Shown: positions 25,421 to 33,904 of the stretch, in pieces | Numbering within the stretch: position 1 is the stretch's first letter | Layout of the letters: each line of letters starts with the position of its first letter | Origin: Bacteroidaceae bacterium | GTDB taxonomy: Bacteria; Bacteroidota; Bacteroidia; Bacteroidales; Bacteroidaceae | NCBI GenBank assembly: GCA_017416805.1 | Contig: JAFQBB010000035.1 | Coordinates: 1-38,419, forward strand | Direction: 5' to 3' | Length of the DNA stretch: 38,419 nt | Notes under the pieces: generated by a model | Database searches by the model: none | Seen by the model: the letters and a program-made list of their open reading frames with translations, nothing else | Told to the model about the DNA's origin: nothing | Program-made: the position numbers and the translations under genes

Positions 25421-26431
25421 TTATCCGAAGCATACTCCCATGCGTTGCCCTTGAAGAATAAGTTCATGGTCAACAGGAAGAAGTCGGGTTGAACCTGCCA
25501 CTTCGGAAAGTGAAACTGAAGTGATGCTGTCTCCCCTGACGGCTACCATACGTCCGAATTGCTTGTCAGCTATCAATTTGACGGCATGACTACCCATGCG
25601 GGTAGATAGGATGCGGTCGAACGGACAAGGCGACCCACCCCGTTGTGTATAACCAAGGATGGTTTCCCGTGTTTCAATTCCGGTCATGTCTGCAATGGTT
25701 GAAGCTATGTACTCGCCTGCATGGTTCGGGCGAGGCGTGGATATACCTTCGGCCACTACAACGATGGCATAATTTTTTCCCCGATGCATACGGTTCATGA
25801 TGGCTTGGCAAATTTTTTCCATTGAATATTCACGTTCAGGAATCAGAATAACGTCTCCTCCTGCGGCCATACCGCTATATAGGGCTATCCATCCGGCTTT
25901 GTGTCCCATAACTTCAATGACCATTACTCTTCGATGAGCACTGGCTGTACTATGGAGCCGGTCAATGGCTTCGGTTGCTATACTTACGGCGGTTTGAAAA
26001 CCGAAACAGATGTCCGTACCGGCTACGTCATTGTCAATAGTTTTTGGAATCCCAATAACGGGGATACCTGCGTTTGCCATCTTTCCGGCGGTTTTTTGAG
26101 TACCGTTACCACCTATACAGACTACGGCATCAAGTCCCAATTTTTCTACATTGGCTTTTAGCAATGCAGGTTTGTCCACTCCAGGTATGGCATGTTTTTT
26201 GCTATATGGCTTTTCGCGTGAGGTTCCCAAAATAGTTCCTCCCATGGTTAAAAGTCCTGTAAGTGAACGTTCATCCATCAATTCGAAATCAAGTTCTATC
26301 AATCCTTTGAATCCTCCGTGAATGCCCACCACTTCCATTCCATAATTGTAAATAGCCGTTTTGCACACACCACGGATAGTGGCATTAATGCCGGGACAGT
26401 CTCCACCCGATGTCAATATACCAATGCGCAT
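25421..26431 (-). CDS. pfkA: 6-phosphofructokinase
   Basis: Phosphorylates fructose 6-phosphate to fructose 1,6-bisphosphate in glycolysis. The 336-residue product has GILTSGGDCPGINATIRG (4-21), GTSR (69-72), IGGNGTQKTA (106-115), GIPKTIDNDVAGTD (127-140, catalytic Asp133), and later HKAGWIAL, PERE and LGYTQRGGSP. Gly110 with Lys130 (equivalent to E. coli positions 104 and 124) is the pattern linked to ATP-using enzymes of the long divergent clade, whereas PPi enzymes carry Asp104 with Lys124. Unusually, the position before that Gly is Asn109 where most PFKs have a Mg-binding Asp. Phosphoryl donor is therefore inferred, not certain. It is transcribed alone, divergent from the GH3-like gene. 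Confidence 0.93.
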   Translation of the reverse strand: MRIGILTSGGDCPGINATIRGVCKTAIYNYGMEVVGIHGGFKGLIELDFELMDERSLTGLLTMGGTILGTSREKPYSKKHAIPGVDKPALLKANVEKLGLDAVVCIGGNGTQKTAGKMANAGIPVIGIPKTIDNDVAGTDICFGFQTAVSIATEAIDRLHSTASAHRRVMVIEVMGHKAGWIALYSGMAAGGDVILIPEREYSMEKICQAIMNRMHRGKNYAIVVVAEGISTPRPNHAGEYIASTIADMTGIETRETILGYTQRGGSPCPFDRILSTRMGSHAVKLIADKQFGRMVAVRGDSITSVSLSEVAGSTRLLPVDHELILQGQRMGVCFG

Positions 26432-26544
26432 AACCTACAATGAAAAGTGTTTTATTTTGGCCAAATATGTCCCTAAAGCTCTATAAATGCGAAAACGTTA
26501 GTTAAATTCAGCGTGTAAAGATAGGTATTTTCAGAAGTTTACAC

Positions 26545-26552
26545 TACTTTTG
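26545..26552 (+). promoter_or_regulatory. -7 box of the GH3-like gene
   Basis: TACTTTTG matches TAnnTTTG. Its position overlaps the TTG codon (26550) that opens the longest reading frame, which argues that translation begins at the ATG at 26592 instead. No exact TTTG stands 20 nt upstream. Confidence 0.55.
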
Positions 26553-26591
26553 CACCTGAAATTTATCGATTTTTTGTGTAACAAGACAGAA

Positions 26592-28097
26592 ATGGGTATT
26601 ACAAGACTGATAAGTAAGGCTTTTATTCCGCGTCAACATGCGTTGGAGGCTTACGATACGCAAGCAGAATCCCTGCAAAAAAAACAATTGAGTAAATTGA
26701 TTGAATATGCCCGAAATACAGAATGGGGCATGAAGTATGATTATCGGAGCATACGCTCGTATGAAGAGTATGCCGCACGTGTGCCTGTCCAATCATACGA
26801 TGATATAAAACCTTATGTAGAGCGGATGCGCCATGGAGTCCGGAATGTCCTGTGGCCATCGCAAGTGAAATGGTATGCCAAATCATCGGGCACAACGAAT
26901 GATAAAAGCAAATTCATCCCTGTCACAAAGGAAGGATTGAAAAATATGCACTACAAAGGACCTGCCGATTGTATGGCATATTATTTGCAGACACGTCCTG
27001 ATTCGCGGGTGTTTGATGGGAATGGATTGATTTTGGGTGGAAGTCATGCTCCAAACTACAATTTGAAGCATAGTCTGGTGGGTGACCTTTCGGCTATACT
27101 TATAGAAAATGTCCCTACTTTGGTCAATCTTATCCGCGTACCCAAAAAAGAGATAGCCTTACTCAGTGATTTTGAGGAAAAAATGGAGCGCATAGCCCGT
27201 AGTACCATCGGAAAGAATGTCACTAACATATCCGGTGTTCCTTCTTGGATGATGGCCGTCATCAAGCGAATATTGGAAATTACCGGAGCACAATCACTTG
27301 ATGAAGTATGGCCCAATCTGGAAATATTCTTTCATGGTGGTGTAAGTTTTGGTCCTTATCGTGAGACGTATAAACAATTGATACGTGGAGACCGTATGCA
27401 ATACCGTGAAACGTATAATGCCAGTGAAGGATTCTTTGGTGTACAGAACGACCCTGCTGACCCTGCCATGATGCTGATGTTGGATTATGGTGTGTTTTAC
27501 GAATTTATCCCTATGGAAGAAATAGGAAAGGAAAATCCCACTATAATACCTTTGACAGATGTTGAAGTAGGAAGGAATTATGCTTTGGTTATCAGTAATC
27601 TGTGTGGGCTTTGGCGATATATGATAGGCGATACCATACGTTTTACGAACAAGAATCCCTATAAGTTTGTTATCTCCGGACGCACCAAGCATTTCATCAA
27701 TGCTTTTGGTGAAGAATTGGTAGTGGAAAATGCTGAAAAGGGATTGGCTGCCGCATGTGCCGCTACAGGTGCTCAAGTGAGCGAGTACACGGCGGCACCT
27801 GTTTTCATGGGGACGGATGCCAAGTGTCGTCACCAATGGCTCATAGAGTTCTCTGTTGCTCCTGATTCTATGGAACATTTTGCTCAAGTGTTGGATGACA
27901 CTTTGCAACAAGTGAACAGTGATTACGAAGCAAAGCGTTATAAGGACATTACCCTACAGCGCCTTGAAGTGATACCTGCACGGCCTGATTTGTTTCACAA
28001 TTGGCTGAAAGCGAAAGGAAAACTGGGCGGGCAACACAAAGTGCCACGTTTGAGTAATACCAGAGAATACATTGATGAAATGCTCACTTTCAATTGA
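26592..28097 (+). CDS. GH3 auxin-responsive promoter family protein (acyl-adenylate-forming fold)
   Basis: A 501-residue cytoplasmic protein of the GH3 family, a branch of the adenylate-forming (ANL) superfamily. Plant members conjugate amino acids to hormone carboxylates; the bacterial substrate is unknown. Visible motifs are the N-terminal YDTQAESLQKKQLSKLIEYARNTEWGMKY, the nucleotide loop WYAKSSGTTNDKSKFIPVT, ETYNASEGFFG, LCGLWRYMIGDTIRFTN and the hinge-like VISGRTKHFINAFGEELVVENAE. I set the start at ATG 26592 (MGITRLISKAF), the common family N-terminus; the open frame to 26550 uses a TTG inside the likely promoter. The Big_5 lipoprotein gene follows after 47 nt and is probably co-transcribed. 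Confidence 0.9.
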   Translation: MGITRLISKAFIPRQHALEAYDTQAESLQKKQLSKLIEYARNTEWGMKYDYRSIRSYEEYAARVPVQSYDDIKPYVERMRHGVRNVLWPSQVKWYAKSSGTTNDKSKFIPVTKEGLKNMHYKGPADCMAYYLQTRPDSRVFDGNGLILGGSHAPNYNLKHSLVGDLSAILIENVPTLVNLIRVPKKEIALLSDFEEKMERIARSTIGKNVTNISGVPSWMMAVIKRILEITGAQSLDEVWPNLEIFFHGGVSFGPYRETYKQLIRGDRMQYRETYNASEGFFGVQNDPADPAMMLMLDYGVFYEFIPMEEIGKENPTIIPLTDVEVGRNYALVISNLCGLWRYMIGDTIRFTNKNPYKFVISGRTKHFINAFGEELVVENAEKGLAAACAATGAQVSEYTAAPVFMGTDAKCRHQWLIEFSVAPDSMEHFAQVLDDTLQQVNSDYEAKRYKDITLQRLEVIPARPDLFHNWLKAKGKLGGQHKVPRLSNTREYIDEMLTFN

Positions 28098-28144
28098 GGT
28101 GAACCCTCATTTTTGGGGAAATTCAGAAAATTATAATTGTTTGA

Positions 28145-30085
28145 ATGGCAAAAAAAGATATATACAACAACTCCGTCAACATTTTTATCCTGTTGGCATT
28201 ATTTGTTGTCTCATGCGCTCGTATGGGAACTCCTGACGGTGGGGCATATGATGAAACTCCACCTGTGGTTTTGCGTACAAATCCTGCTATCGGGGCATTG
28301 AATAATGACAAGAAGCGCATAGTATTGGAATTTGATGAATATGTAAAATTGCAGAATGCTTCTGAAAAGATAATCATATCACCTCCGCAAATTGAAATGC
28401 CTGAAGTGAAGACCAGTGGAAAGCGGGTTATTGTGGAACTTATGGATACTCTGAAACCCAATATGACCTATTCCATTGATTTTGGTGATGCTATTGTAGA
28501 TAATAACGAAGGAAACCCTATGGGACAGTTTGCTTTCACTTTCTCTACAGGGGCGCACATAGATTCAATGGAAGTGGCGGGTACGGTACTTGATGCTTCA
28601 AATCTGGAACCTATAAAAGGAATGCAAGTGGGACTTTATTCGGATTTGTCAGATACGGCATTCATCACAAAGCCTTTCGAGCGGATATCAAGAACTGATA
28701 GTCGGGGACATTTTTCCATTAAAGGTGTGGCACCGGGGAAATATCATATTTACGGACTTATAGATAGCGATCAGAACTATTTCTTCAATCAGAAAAGTGA
28801 GATGGTAGCTTTTATGGATTCACTCGTCATCCCCACCAGTGAAATGGCTTTCAGGCAAGATACATTGTGGATTGATTCATTGACTATTGATACGATTATT
28901 GATGTCCCCTACACAAAATATCTGCCGGACAATCTTGTTTTGCAGGCTTTTAAGGAGGAAAATAACATTCAATACCTCCTCAAGAATGAACGGCTCACAC
29001 CAAATAAGTTTTCGTTCTATTTTGCCGCTAAATCGGATAGCATGGCTCATATCAAGGGATTGAATTTTGATTTGTCCTCTGATGCATTCATTCTTGAGAA
29101 AAGCTTGCATAACGATACCTTGCACTATTGGCTTAAGGATTCGGCAATCATCAATATGGATACGCTTGAAATGGCTATCACTTATCTGTGTACGGATACG
29201 GTAGGAAAACTGGTTCCTCAAACAGATACCTTATATATGGCATCAAAAAAGACTCGTGCCATGATTCAGAAAGAGAAAGAGCGGGAAATGGAAGCTTTCC
29301 AGAAAGAACTGAAGAAAAAACGCCGTCGCCTGAAGGAGGGTGAAGTGCTGACTGATACATTACCCCCAACAAAATTCCTGAAAATAGGATGTAAGGGCAT
29401 ACGTGATGTGCATGCTACACTCTATTTGGATTTCGACGAGCCATTGGCACGCATTGACACGCAAGCCATTCATCTGAGACTGAAAGTAGATACTTTGTGG
29501 AAGGATATTCCTTACGTCTTTGAAGCAGTAGAAGGACATACACGGAAATTCCGTATTCGTGCCGAATGGAGGCCTGAAAAAGAATATCAGTTAGAAATTG
29601 ATTCAACAGCTTTTACCGGATTGTATGGATTGCATACAAACAAAATGACGCAGACCATGAAAATGCGTTCGCTTGACGACTATGGGACTTTAGCTTTCGA
29701 TATAACAGGCGGGAACTTGGCAAAAGGGGCTTATGTAGAGTTGTTGAATAATCAGGACAAACCTGTACGCCGTGAGACGATAGACCGGGGACATGTAGAG
29801 TTTTTCTTTCTGAACCCGGGCAAATACTATGCACGCATTGTGAACGATGTGAATGGAAACGGCAAGTGGGATACCGGATGTTATGCCGACAAGTTGCAAC
29901 CGGAACAAGTATTCTATTATCCGCAAGTTTTGGATATACGCGCTTTATGGGACATGCGTCAGGATTGGGCGGTGGACAATCAGAATCTGACAAAACAGAA
30001 ACCGCTAGATATCACAAAGCAGAAACCTGAAAAAGAAAAAGAAAAACGGAGTCGGAATGCAGAGCGTGAAAGAAACAGAAGATAA
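28145..30085 (+). CDS. lipoprotein with N-terminal Ig-like (Big_5) domain
   Basis: A 646-residue lipoprotein; lipobox VVSC with Cys24, then ARMGTPDGGAYDETPPVV. Residues ~38-140 are a bacterial Ig-like Big_5 domain (PPVVLRTNPAIGALNNDKKRIVLEFDEYVKL..KPNMTYSIDFGDAIVDNNEGN). At ~150-210 comes a carboxypeptidase-regulatory-like repeat (VAGTVLDASNLEPIKGMQVGLYSD, GHFSIKGVAPGKYHIYGLIDSDQN). Another Ig-like part lies near 400-510, and a final prealbumin-like piece is AFDITGGNLAKGAYVELLNNQ..FLNPGKYYARIVNDVNGNGKWDTG. The tail is strongly basic and acidic (KQKPEKEKEKRSRNAERERNRR). The family is common in Bacteroidota; its function is unknown. It precedes the DUF3108 gene by 26 nt. Confidence 0.87.
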   Translation: MAKKDIYNNSVNIFILLALFVVSCARMGTPDGGAYDETPPVVLRTNPAIGALNNDKKRIVLEFDEYVKLQNASEKIIISPPQIEMPEVKTSGKRVIVELMDTLKPNMTYSIDFGDAIVDNNEGNPMGQFAFTFSTGAHIDSMEVAGTVLDASNLEPIKGMQVGLYSDLSDTAFITKPFERISRTDSRGHFSIKGVAPGKYHIYGLIDSDQNYFFNQKSEMVAFMDSLVIPTSEMAFRQDTLWIDSLTIDTIIDVPYTKYLPDNLVLQAFKEENNIQYLLKNERLTPNKFSFYFAAKSDSMAHIKGLNFDLSSDAFILEKSLHNDTLHYWLKDSAIINMDTLEMAITYLCTDTVGKLVPQTDTLYMASKKTRAMIQKEKEREMEAFQKELKKKRRRLKEGEVLTDTLPPTKFLKIGCKGIRDVHATLYLDFDEPLARIDTQAIHLRLKVDTLWKDIPYVFEAVEGHTRKFRIRAEWRPEKEYQLEIDSTAFTGLYGLHTNKMTQTMKMRSLDDYGTLAFDITGGNLAKGAYVELLNNQDKPVRRETIDRGHVEFFFLNPGKYYARIVNDVNGNGKWDTGCYADKLQPEQVFYYPQVLDIRALWDMRQDWAVDNQNLTKQKPLDITKQKPEKEKEKRSRNAERERNRR

Positions 30086-30111
30086 ATATAACCTAATAGA
30101 GGAGAAAAAGT

Positions 30112-30933
30112 ATGAAAAAATATATCCTTGCCATCATGGCAGCTTTTATTGCTTGTGCAAATGGGATGTATGCCCAATGCCCCGCCGAGAATAACGCTTT
30201 CAGTAGTGGTGAACAATTGGAGTATGAAATGTACTTCAATTGGAAGTTCATTTGGATTAAGGCCGGAAAATCGTGCTTAAAAACAGATTCAATCAATATT
30301 GATGGAGTACCTGGATATCAGACTTCGCTTGTTGCAACCAGCAGTAAGCGAGTGGATTACTTTTTCAAGATGCGTGACACGTTGCTCTCCCAGATGACCC
30401 GACAGATGGAACCCCTTTATTTCCGCAAAGGGGCAGAGGAAGGAAAAAGATACACGGTAGATGAGGCCTGGTTCAGCTATCCCGAAGGAAAAAGCCATGC
30501 GAAACAGCGTCGTCTGTATAGGGATGGTGAGGTGGCTTATGCTGAAACTACCATGGACGAATGTATCTACGATATGCTCAGTATTTTGCAACGAGCCCGT
30601 TCGTTCGACCCTAAAGACTACAAGGTAGGCCAACACATCAATTTCCAGATGGCCACAGGTCGCAGGGTAGAAAATCAAACACTTATTTATCGGGGAAAAA
30701 GAAAGTTTGAAGCCGAAGACGATGATGAAACAGTGTATCGTTGTCTTGTCTTCTCGCTTGTAGAGTACGATAAAAAGGGAAAAGAGCAGGAAGTGATAAC
30801 CTTCTACATTACAGACGATGCCAATCATTTGCCCGTCCGCCTTGACCTTTTCCTTAACATCGGGTCCGCCAAAGCTTTCCTTAAAAACATCAAAGGAAAT
30901 CGTCATCCGCTGACTTCTATTGTAAAGGACTGA
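30112..30933 (+). CDS. DUF3108 domain protein, exported
   Basis: A 273-residue periplasmic protein with signal peptide MKKYILAIMAAFIACANGMYA. The DUF3108 pattern is clear: FSSGEQLEYEMYFNWKFIWIKAGKSCLKTDS, GYQTSLVATSSKRVDYFFKMRDTLLSQM, MEPLYFRKGAEEGKRYTVDEAWFSYPEGKS, YDMLSILQRARSFDPKDYKVGQHINF and the closing ITDDANHLPVRLDLFLNIGSAKAFL. Structural relatives are lipid- or carbohydrate-binding-like beta proteins, but no function is established. GAGGAGAAAAA just before the start is an unusually purine-rich ribosome site for this organism. It ends the GH3/Big_5/DUF3108 unit; a terminator lies at 31013-31047. Confidence 0.88.
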   Translation: MKKYILAIMAAFIACANGMYAQCPAENNAFSSGEQLEYEMYFNWKFIWIKAGKSCLKTDSINIDGVPGYQTSLVATSSKRVDYFFKMRDTLLSQMTRQMEPLYFRKGAEEGKRYTVDEAWFSYPEGKSHAKQRRLYRDGEVAYAETTMDECIYDMLSILQRARSFDPKDYKVGQHINFQMATGRRVENQTLIYRGKRKFEAEDDDETVYRCLVFSLVEYDKKGKEQEVITFYITDDANHLPVRLDLFLNIGSAKAFLKNIKGNRHPLTSIVKD

Positions 30934-31012
30934 CAGGCATGAGGTAGAGTGTCCAATTTGATCGTATTCCTGTTGTAAGGAATTTCATGTTTAGACGGAT
31001 TCTTTTTGCGAA

Positions 31013-31047
31013 TAATCTGCCAACTTCTTGATTAGTTGGCAGATTTT
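31013..31047 (+). terminator. terminator after the DUF3108 gene
   Basis: AATCTGCCAACT (31014-31025) pairs perfectly with AGTTGGCAGATT (31034-31045) leaving an 8-nt loop. A short U-rich tract TTGTGTTAC follows. It is 80 nt past the stop. Confidence 0.68.
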
Positions 31048-31110
31048 GTGTTACTTTGCAACTTAATTGGCGGAGTAGCCCTTCGCATATAAAAAATAGG
31101 AGTCGTGAGT

Positions 31111-32001
31111 ATGAACCCACAGAGCTATATACAGACATTGACCGGTGCCGTGGAGCTATTGTCCGAGGCTTCGTCCTATACAGGTCTGTGTCACCATCAT
31201 CGCCAGGGGCAGCCCTTGCCTTCGGCCGAACAGTTGGAGCAGATTGTAAACCTTGCCCGCGCTATTCTTTTTCCTGGATATTTTGGTAACTCCAGTGTGA
31301 ATGCCCAAACGATGACTTATCATATCGGGGTGAATGTGGAGCAACTTTATCACCTGCTGGTCAATCAGATTCAGGCAGGACTGGCTTTCAACTTGCCGGA
31401 AGAGGGAAGTGATGCTGAAACTCTTTGTGAACAGGCACGTCTGCTGGCTGCTCAGTTCATTGGCCGTCTTCCCGAAATGCGCCGCACGTTGGCTACTGAC
31501 GTGGAGGCTGCTTACAATGGAGACCCTGCCGCCACGAACTATGGCGAGGTCATCTGTTGCTACCCGGCTATCCGCGCCATCAGCAACTACCGCATTGCTC
31601 ACGAATTGCTTGTGTTGGGTGTCCCCCTCATCCCCCGCATCATCACCGAGATGGCGCATAGCGAGACGGGTATTGACATCCATCCGGGTGCTACCATCGG
31701 CCACCACTTCACCATCGACCACGGTACGGGTGTGGTGATTGGCGAGACCTGTATCATTGGCAACAACGTAAAGCTCTATCAGGGCGTTACCCTCGGTGCA
31801 AAGAGTTTCCCCCTCGACGAACATGGAAATCCCATCAAAGGCATTGCACGTCACCCTATATTGGAGGACGATGTCATCGTCTATAGTAACGCCACCATCT
31901 TGGGACGTATCACCATTGGTCGTGGTGCCACGGTGGGCGCTAACATTTGGGTGACCGAAGATGTCCCTGCCGGGGAACGGATTGTGCAAAGGAGAGGGTG
32001 A
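31111..32001 (+). CDS. cysE: serine O-acetyltransferase (EpsC-type)
   Basis: Acetylates L-serine with acetyl-CoA, the first step of cysteine synthesis. The 296-residue product has the helical N-terminal part of the long EpsC form (about 1-175, including YPAIRAISNYRIAHELLVLGVPLIPRIITEMAHS). A left-handed parallel beta-helix of hexapeptide repeats follows: TGIDIHPGATIGHHFTIDHGTGVVIGETCIIGNNVKLYQGVTLGA, with the catalytic His in IDHGTG. I chose ATG 31111 over the in-frame GTG at 31105 because AGGAG (31098-31102) stands 8 nt before the ATG but only 2 nt before the GTG. No cysK is adjacent. GGAGATA repeats begin 7 nt past the stop. Confidence 0.94.
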   Translation: MNPQSYIQTLTGAVELLSEASSYTGLCHHHRQGQPLPSAEQLEQIVNLARAILFPGYFGNSSVNAQTMTYHIGVNVEQLYHLLVNQIQAGLAFNLPEEGSDAETLCEQARLLAAQFIGRLPEMRRTLATDVEAAYNGDPAATNYGEVICCYPAIRAISNYRIAHELLVLGVPLIPRIITEMAHSETGIDIHPGATIGHHFTIDHGTGVVIGETCIIGNNVKLYQGVTLGAKSFPLDEHGNPIKGIARHPILEDDVIVYSNATILGRITIGRGATVGANIWVTEDVPAGERIVQRRG

Positions 32002-32008
32002 TTTTTTA

Positions 32009-32128
32009 GGGAGATAAAGGGAGATAACAAGGAGATAGAGGCCAATTGCTTTGACCTATCAGGCAAACTATCGGCTTTTATTTCCTTAACAGAGCGAAGC
32101 GGAGTGGTATCTCCCTCTATCTCCCTTT
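32009..32128. repeat. inverted repeat made of tandem GGAGATA words
   Basis: Left arm 32009-32036 has three GGAGATA words at 10-12-nt spacing. Right arm 32108-32128 has two TATCTCC words. AAAGGGAGATA (32016-32026) pairs perfectly with TATCTCCCTTT (32118-32128), and the next words can also pair. It fills most of the cysE to RlmL-like gap, starting 8 nt after the cysE stop. The ~70-nt loop shows nothing distinctive. Confidence 0.8.
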
Positions 32129-32159
32129 AACTACAGAATAACATTAGTACAAAACATAT

Positions 32160-33752
32160 ATGGAATTTGAACTCATCGCCAAGACCTTCCAGGGACTGGA
32201 GGAGGTGCTGGCAAAAGAGCTTACCGCACTGGGAGCAAACAATGTAGAGATTGGCAGACGAATGGTTTCATTCACTGGTAATAAAGAGATGATGTATCGT
32301 GCCAACTTCAGTCTGCGTACGGCTTTGCGTATTTTGAAACCTATCAAGCATTTCAAGGCCCAGTCTGCTGATGAGGTTTATGAAGCAGTGAAAGCGATTG
32401 AGTGGGAACAGTATTTGACGAATGAGAAAACTTTTGCAGTGGATGCAGTGGTATTTAGCGATGAGTTCCGCCATTCGAAGTTTGTAGCCTACAAGGTAAA
32501 GGATGCTATTGTGGACTATTTCCGTGAAAAGACAGGCGACCGTCCCAATGTGCGATTGAATAATCCTGATTTATCACTTAATATTCATGTGGCACAGGAC
32601 AAATGTACCTTGTCACTCGACTCATCGGGCGAATCGCTCCACCGTCGTGGCTATCGTCAGGAGACGATGGAGGCTCCGCTCAACGAGGTATTGGCAGCCG
32701 GTATGATACTGATGACCGGTTGGCAGGGCGAGTGCGATTTCATTGACCCCATGTGTGGTTCGGGTACATTACCCATCGAGGCTGCCCTCATTGCCCGTAA
32801 CATTGCTCCTGGTGTGTTCCGCAAGGAATATGCCTTTGAGAAGTGGAATGATTTTGATCAAGAACTTTTCGATTACATCTATAATGATGATTCGGCCGAA
32901 CGTGCGTTTGAACATAAAATATATGGCTACGACAACAACCGTCAGGCCATTGAGGTGGCTACCCGCAATGTGCGTGCGGCCGGATTAACAAGCGAAATAG
33001 AACTGAAGTTGCAGGATTTTGCTGATTTCCAGACTCCCGAGGAGAAGGCCATCATTGTGAGCAATCCGCCTTATGGTGAGCGCATCTCGGCCGATGACCT
33101 GTTGGGGCTTTATGCCATGATTGGTAACCGTTTGAAGAATGTCTTCAAGGAAGGTGATGCCTGGATATTGAGTTACCGCGAAGAGTGTTTCGATAAGATA
33201 GGCCTGAAACCATCAGTGAAGATTCCAGTATTCAATGGAGCCTTGGCATGCGAGTTCCGCAAATACCAACTGTTCAGCGGACGATACAATGACTTCCGTC
33301 GTGATGGGGAGGAACTGACCGAACGCAGAGAGCGTAGGGAACGGGATGAACGCCGTGCCGGTACGGGACGCTATGAAGAGCGTCGTCAGCGTCGTTTTGA
33401 GGAGCGGAAAGAGCGTGATGACCGTCGTGGTAAACGTGATGGTGACCGCCGTTTCAAGAAAGATACCGACCGTGCTCGTAGGGATGACCGTCGCGAGCGT
33501 AAGTTTGACGACCTTCCTCGTCGCGATGACCGCAAGTTTGATGGAGAACGTAGGTTTGATGGAGAGCGTAAGTCCGACCGTAATCGTAAGGACGGTGGAT
33601 TCAAACCTCGTCGCGAAGAGCGCGACCAGAAGCAAGAGCGTCGGTTTGGTACATGGAAACAGACCGATGAAGAGCGCGAACTCCGCGGTGAACGTAAACG
33701 ACTCAGCGGCATTCAGGCAATGAGTTTTGAACCAAAGAAGCCGGAGGAATAA
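32160..33752 (+). CDS. THUMP-domain class I RNA methyltransferase (RlmL-like) with charged C-terminal tail
   Basis: A SAM-dependent RNA methyltransferase expected to make N2-methylguanine in 23S rRNA, like the N-terminal half of E. coli RlmL. The 530-residue product has a ferredoxin-like and THUMP region (about 1-155) and a Rossmann methyltransferase domain (~165-375) with SAM motif DPMCGSGT (196-203) and catalytic NPPYGER (302-308). Residues ~381-530 are an added tail made almost wholly of Arg, Glu, Asp and Lys, with loose repeats such as RKFDGERRFDGERKSD. It is presumably disordered and RNA-binding. The RlmK half of the E. coli fusion is absent. Arg codons there are mostly CGT or CGC, like the body of the gene. 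Confidence 0.93.
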   Translation: MEFELIAKTFQGLEEVLAKELTALGANNVEIGRRMVSFTGNKEMMYRANFSLRTALRILKPIKHFKAQSADEVYEAVKAIEWEQYLTNEKTFAVDAVVFSDEFRHSKFVAYKVKDAIVDYFREKTGDRPNVRLNNPDLSLNIHVAQDKCTLSLDSSGESLHRRGYRQETMEAPLNEVLAAGMILMTGWQGECDFIDPMCGSGTLPIEAALIARNIAPGVFRKEYAFEKWNDFDQELFDYIYNDDSAERAFEHKIYGYDNNRQAIEVATRNVRAAGLTSEIELKLQDFADFQTPEEKAIIVSNPPYGERISADDLLGLYAMIGNRLKNVFKEGDAWILSYREECFDKIGLKPSVKIPVFNGALACEFRKYQLFSGRYNDFRRDGEELTERRERRERDERRAGTGRYEERRQRRFEERKERDDRRGKRDGDRRFKKDTDRARRDDRRERKFDDLPRRDDRKFDGERRFDGERKSDRNRKDGGFKPRREERDQKQERRFGTWKQTDEERELRGERKRLSGIQAMSFEPKKPEE

Positions 33753-33767
33753 GACTCAAAGGAGTTA

Positions 33768-33869
33768 TTTTCAGACGCAGATGACGCGGATGACGCAGAT
33801 TTTTTTGTTTTGTTATATCCTAATAGGCTATAATTTATCCGCGTTATCCGCGTCATCTGCGTCTGAAAA
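33768..33869. repeat. long inverted repeat after the RlmL-like gene (ACGCGGAT family)
   Basis: Arms 33768-33791 and 33846-33869 are a perfect 24-bp inverted repeat (TTTTCAGACGCAGATGACGC.. and complement). Pairing extends inward to about 33800/33837 with two mismatches, around a loop of about 36 nt. Each arm contains tandem GACGC(A/G)GAT words at 9-nt spacing. It begins 15 nt after the stop; no U tract follows either arm. It shares its motif with 175-201, 387-462 and 22466-22529. Confidence 0.9.
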
Positions 33870-33904
33870 ATAATGATGTACCTTATTCTATAAATAGAAT
33901 CATT

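Noticed and set aside
25421-26431. PPi-dependent phosphofructokinase
   Set aside because: The donor-site position is Gly110 (GGNG), not Asp (GGDD), so PPi use is less likely despite Lys130.
26550-26591. TTG start of the GH3-like protein at 26550
   Set aside because: The codon lies inside a TACTTTTG promoter box; ATG 26592 gives the usual N-terminus.
33213-33635. Open frames on other frames and strands through the charged tail of the RlmL-like gene
   Set aside because: The low-complexity Arg/Asp/Glu codons leave several frames open at once; the methyltransferase frame is the one with a conserved domain upstream.
33768-33869. Intrinsic terminator after the RlmL-like gene
   Set aside because: The stem is strong, but neither side is followed by a U tract, and the ~36-nt loop is too long for a standard terminator.
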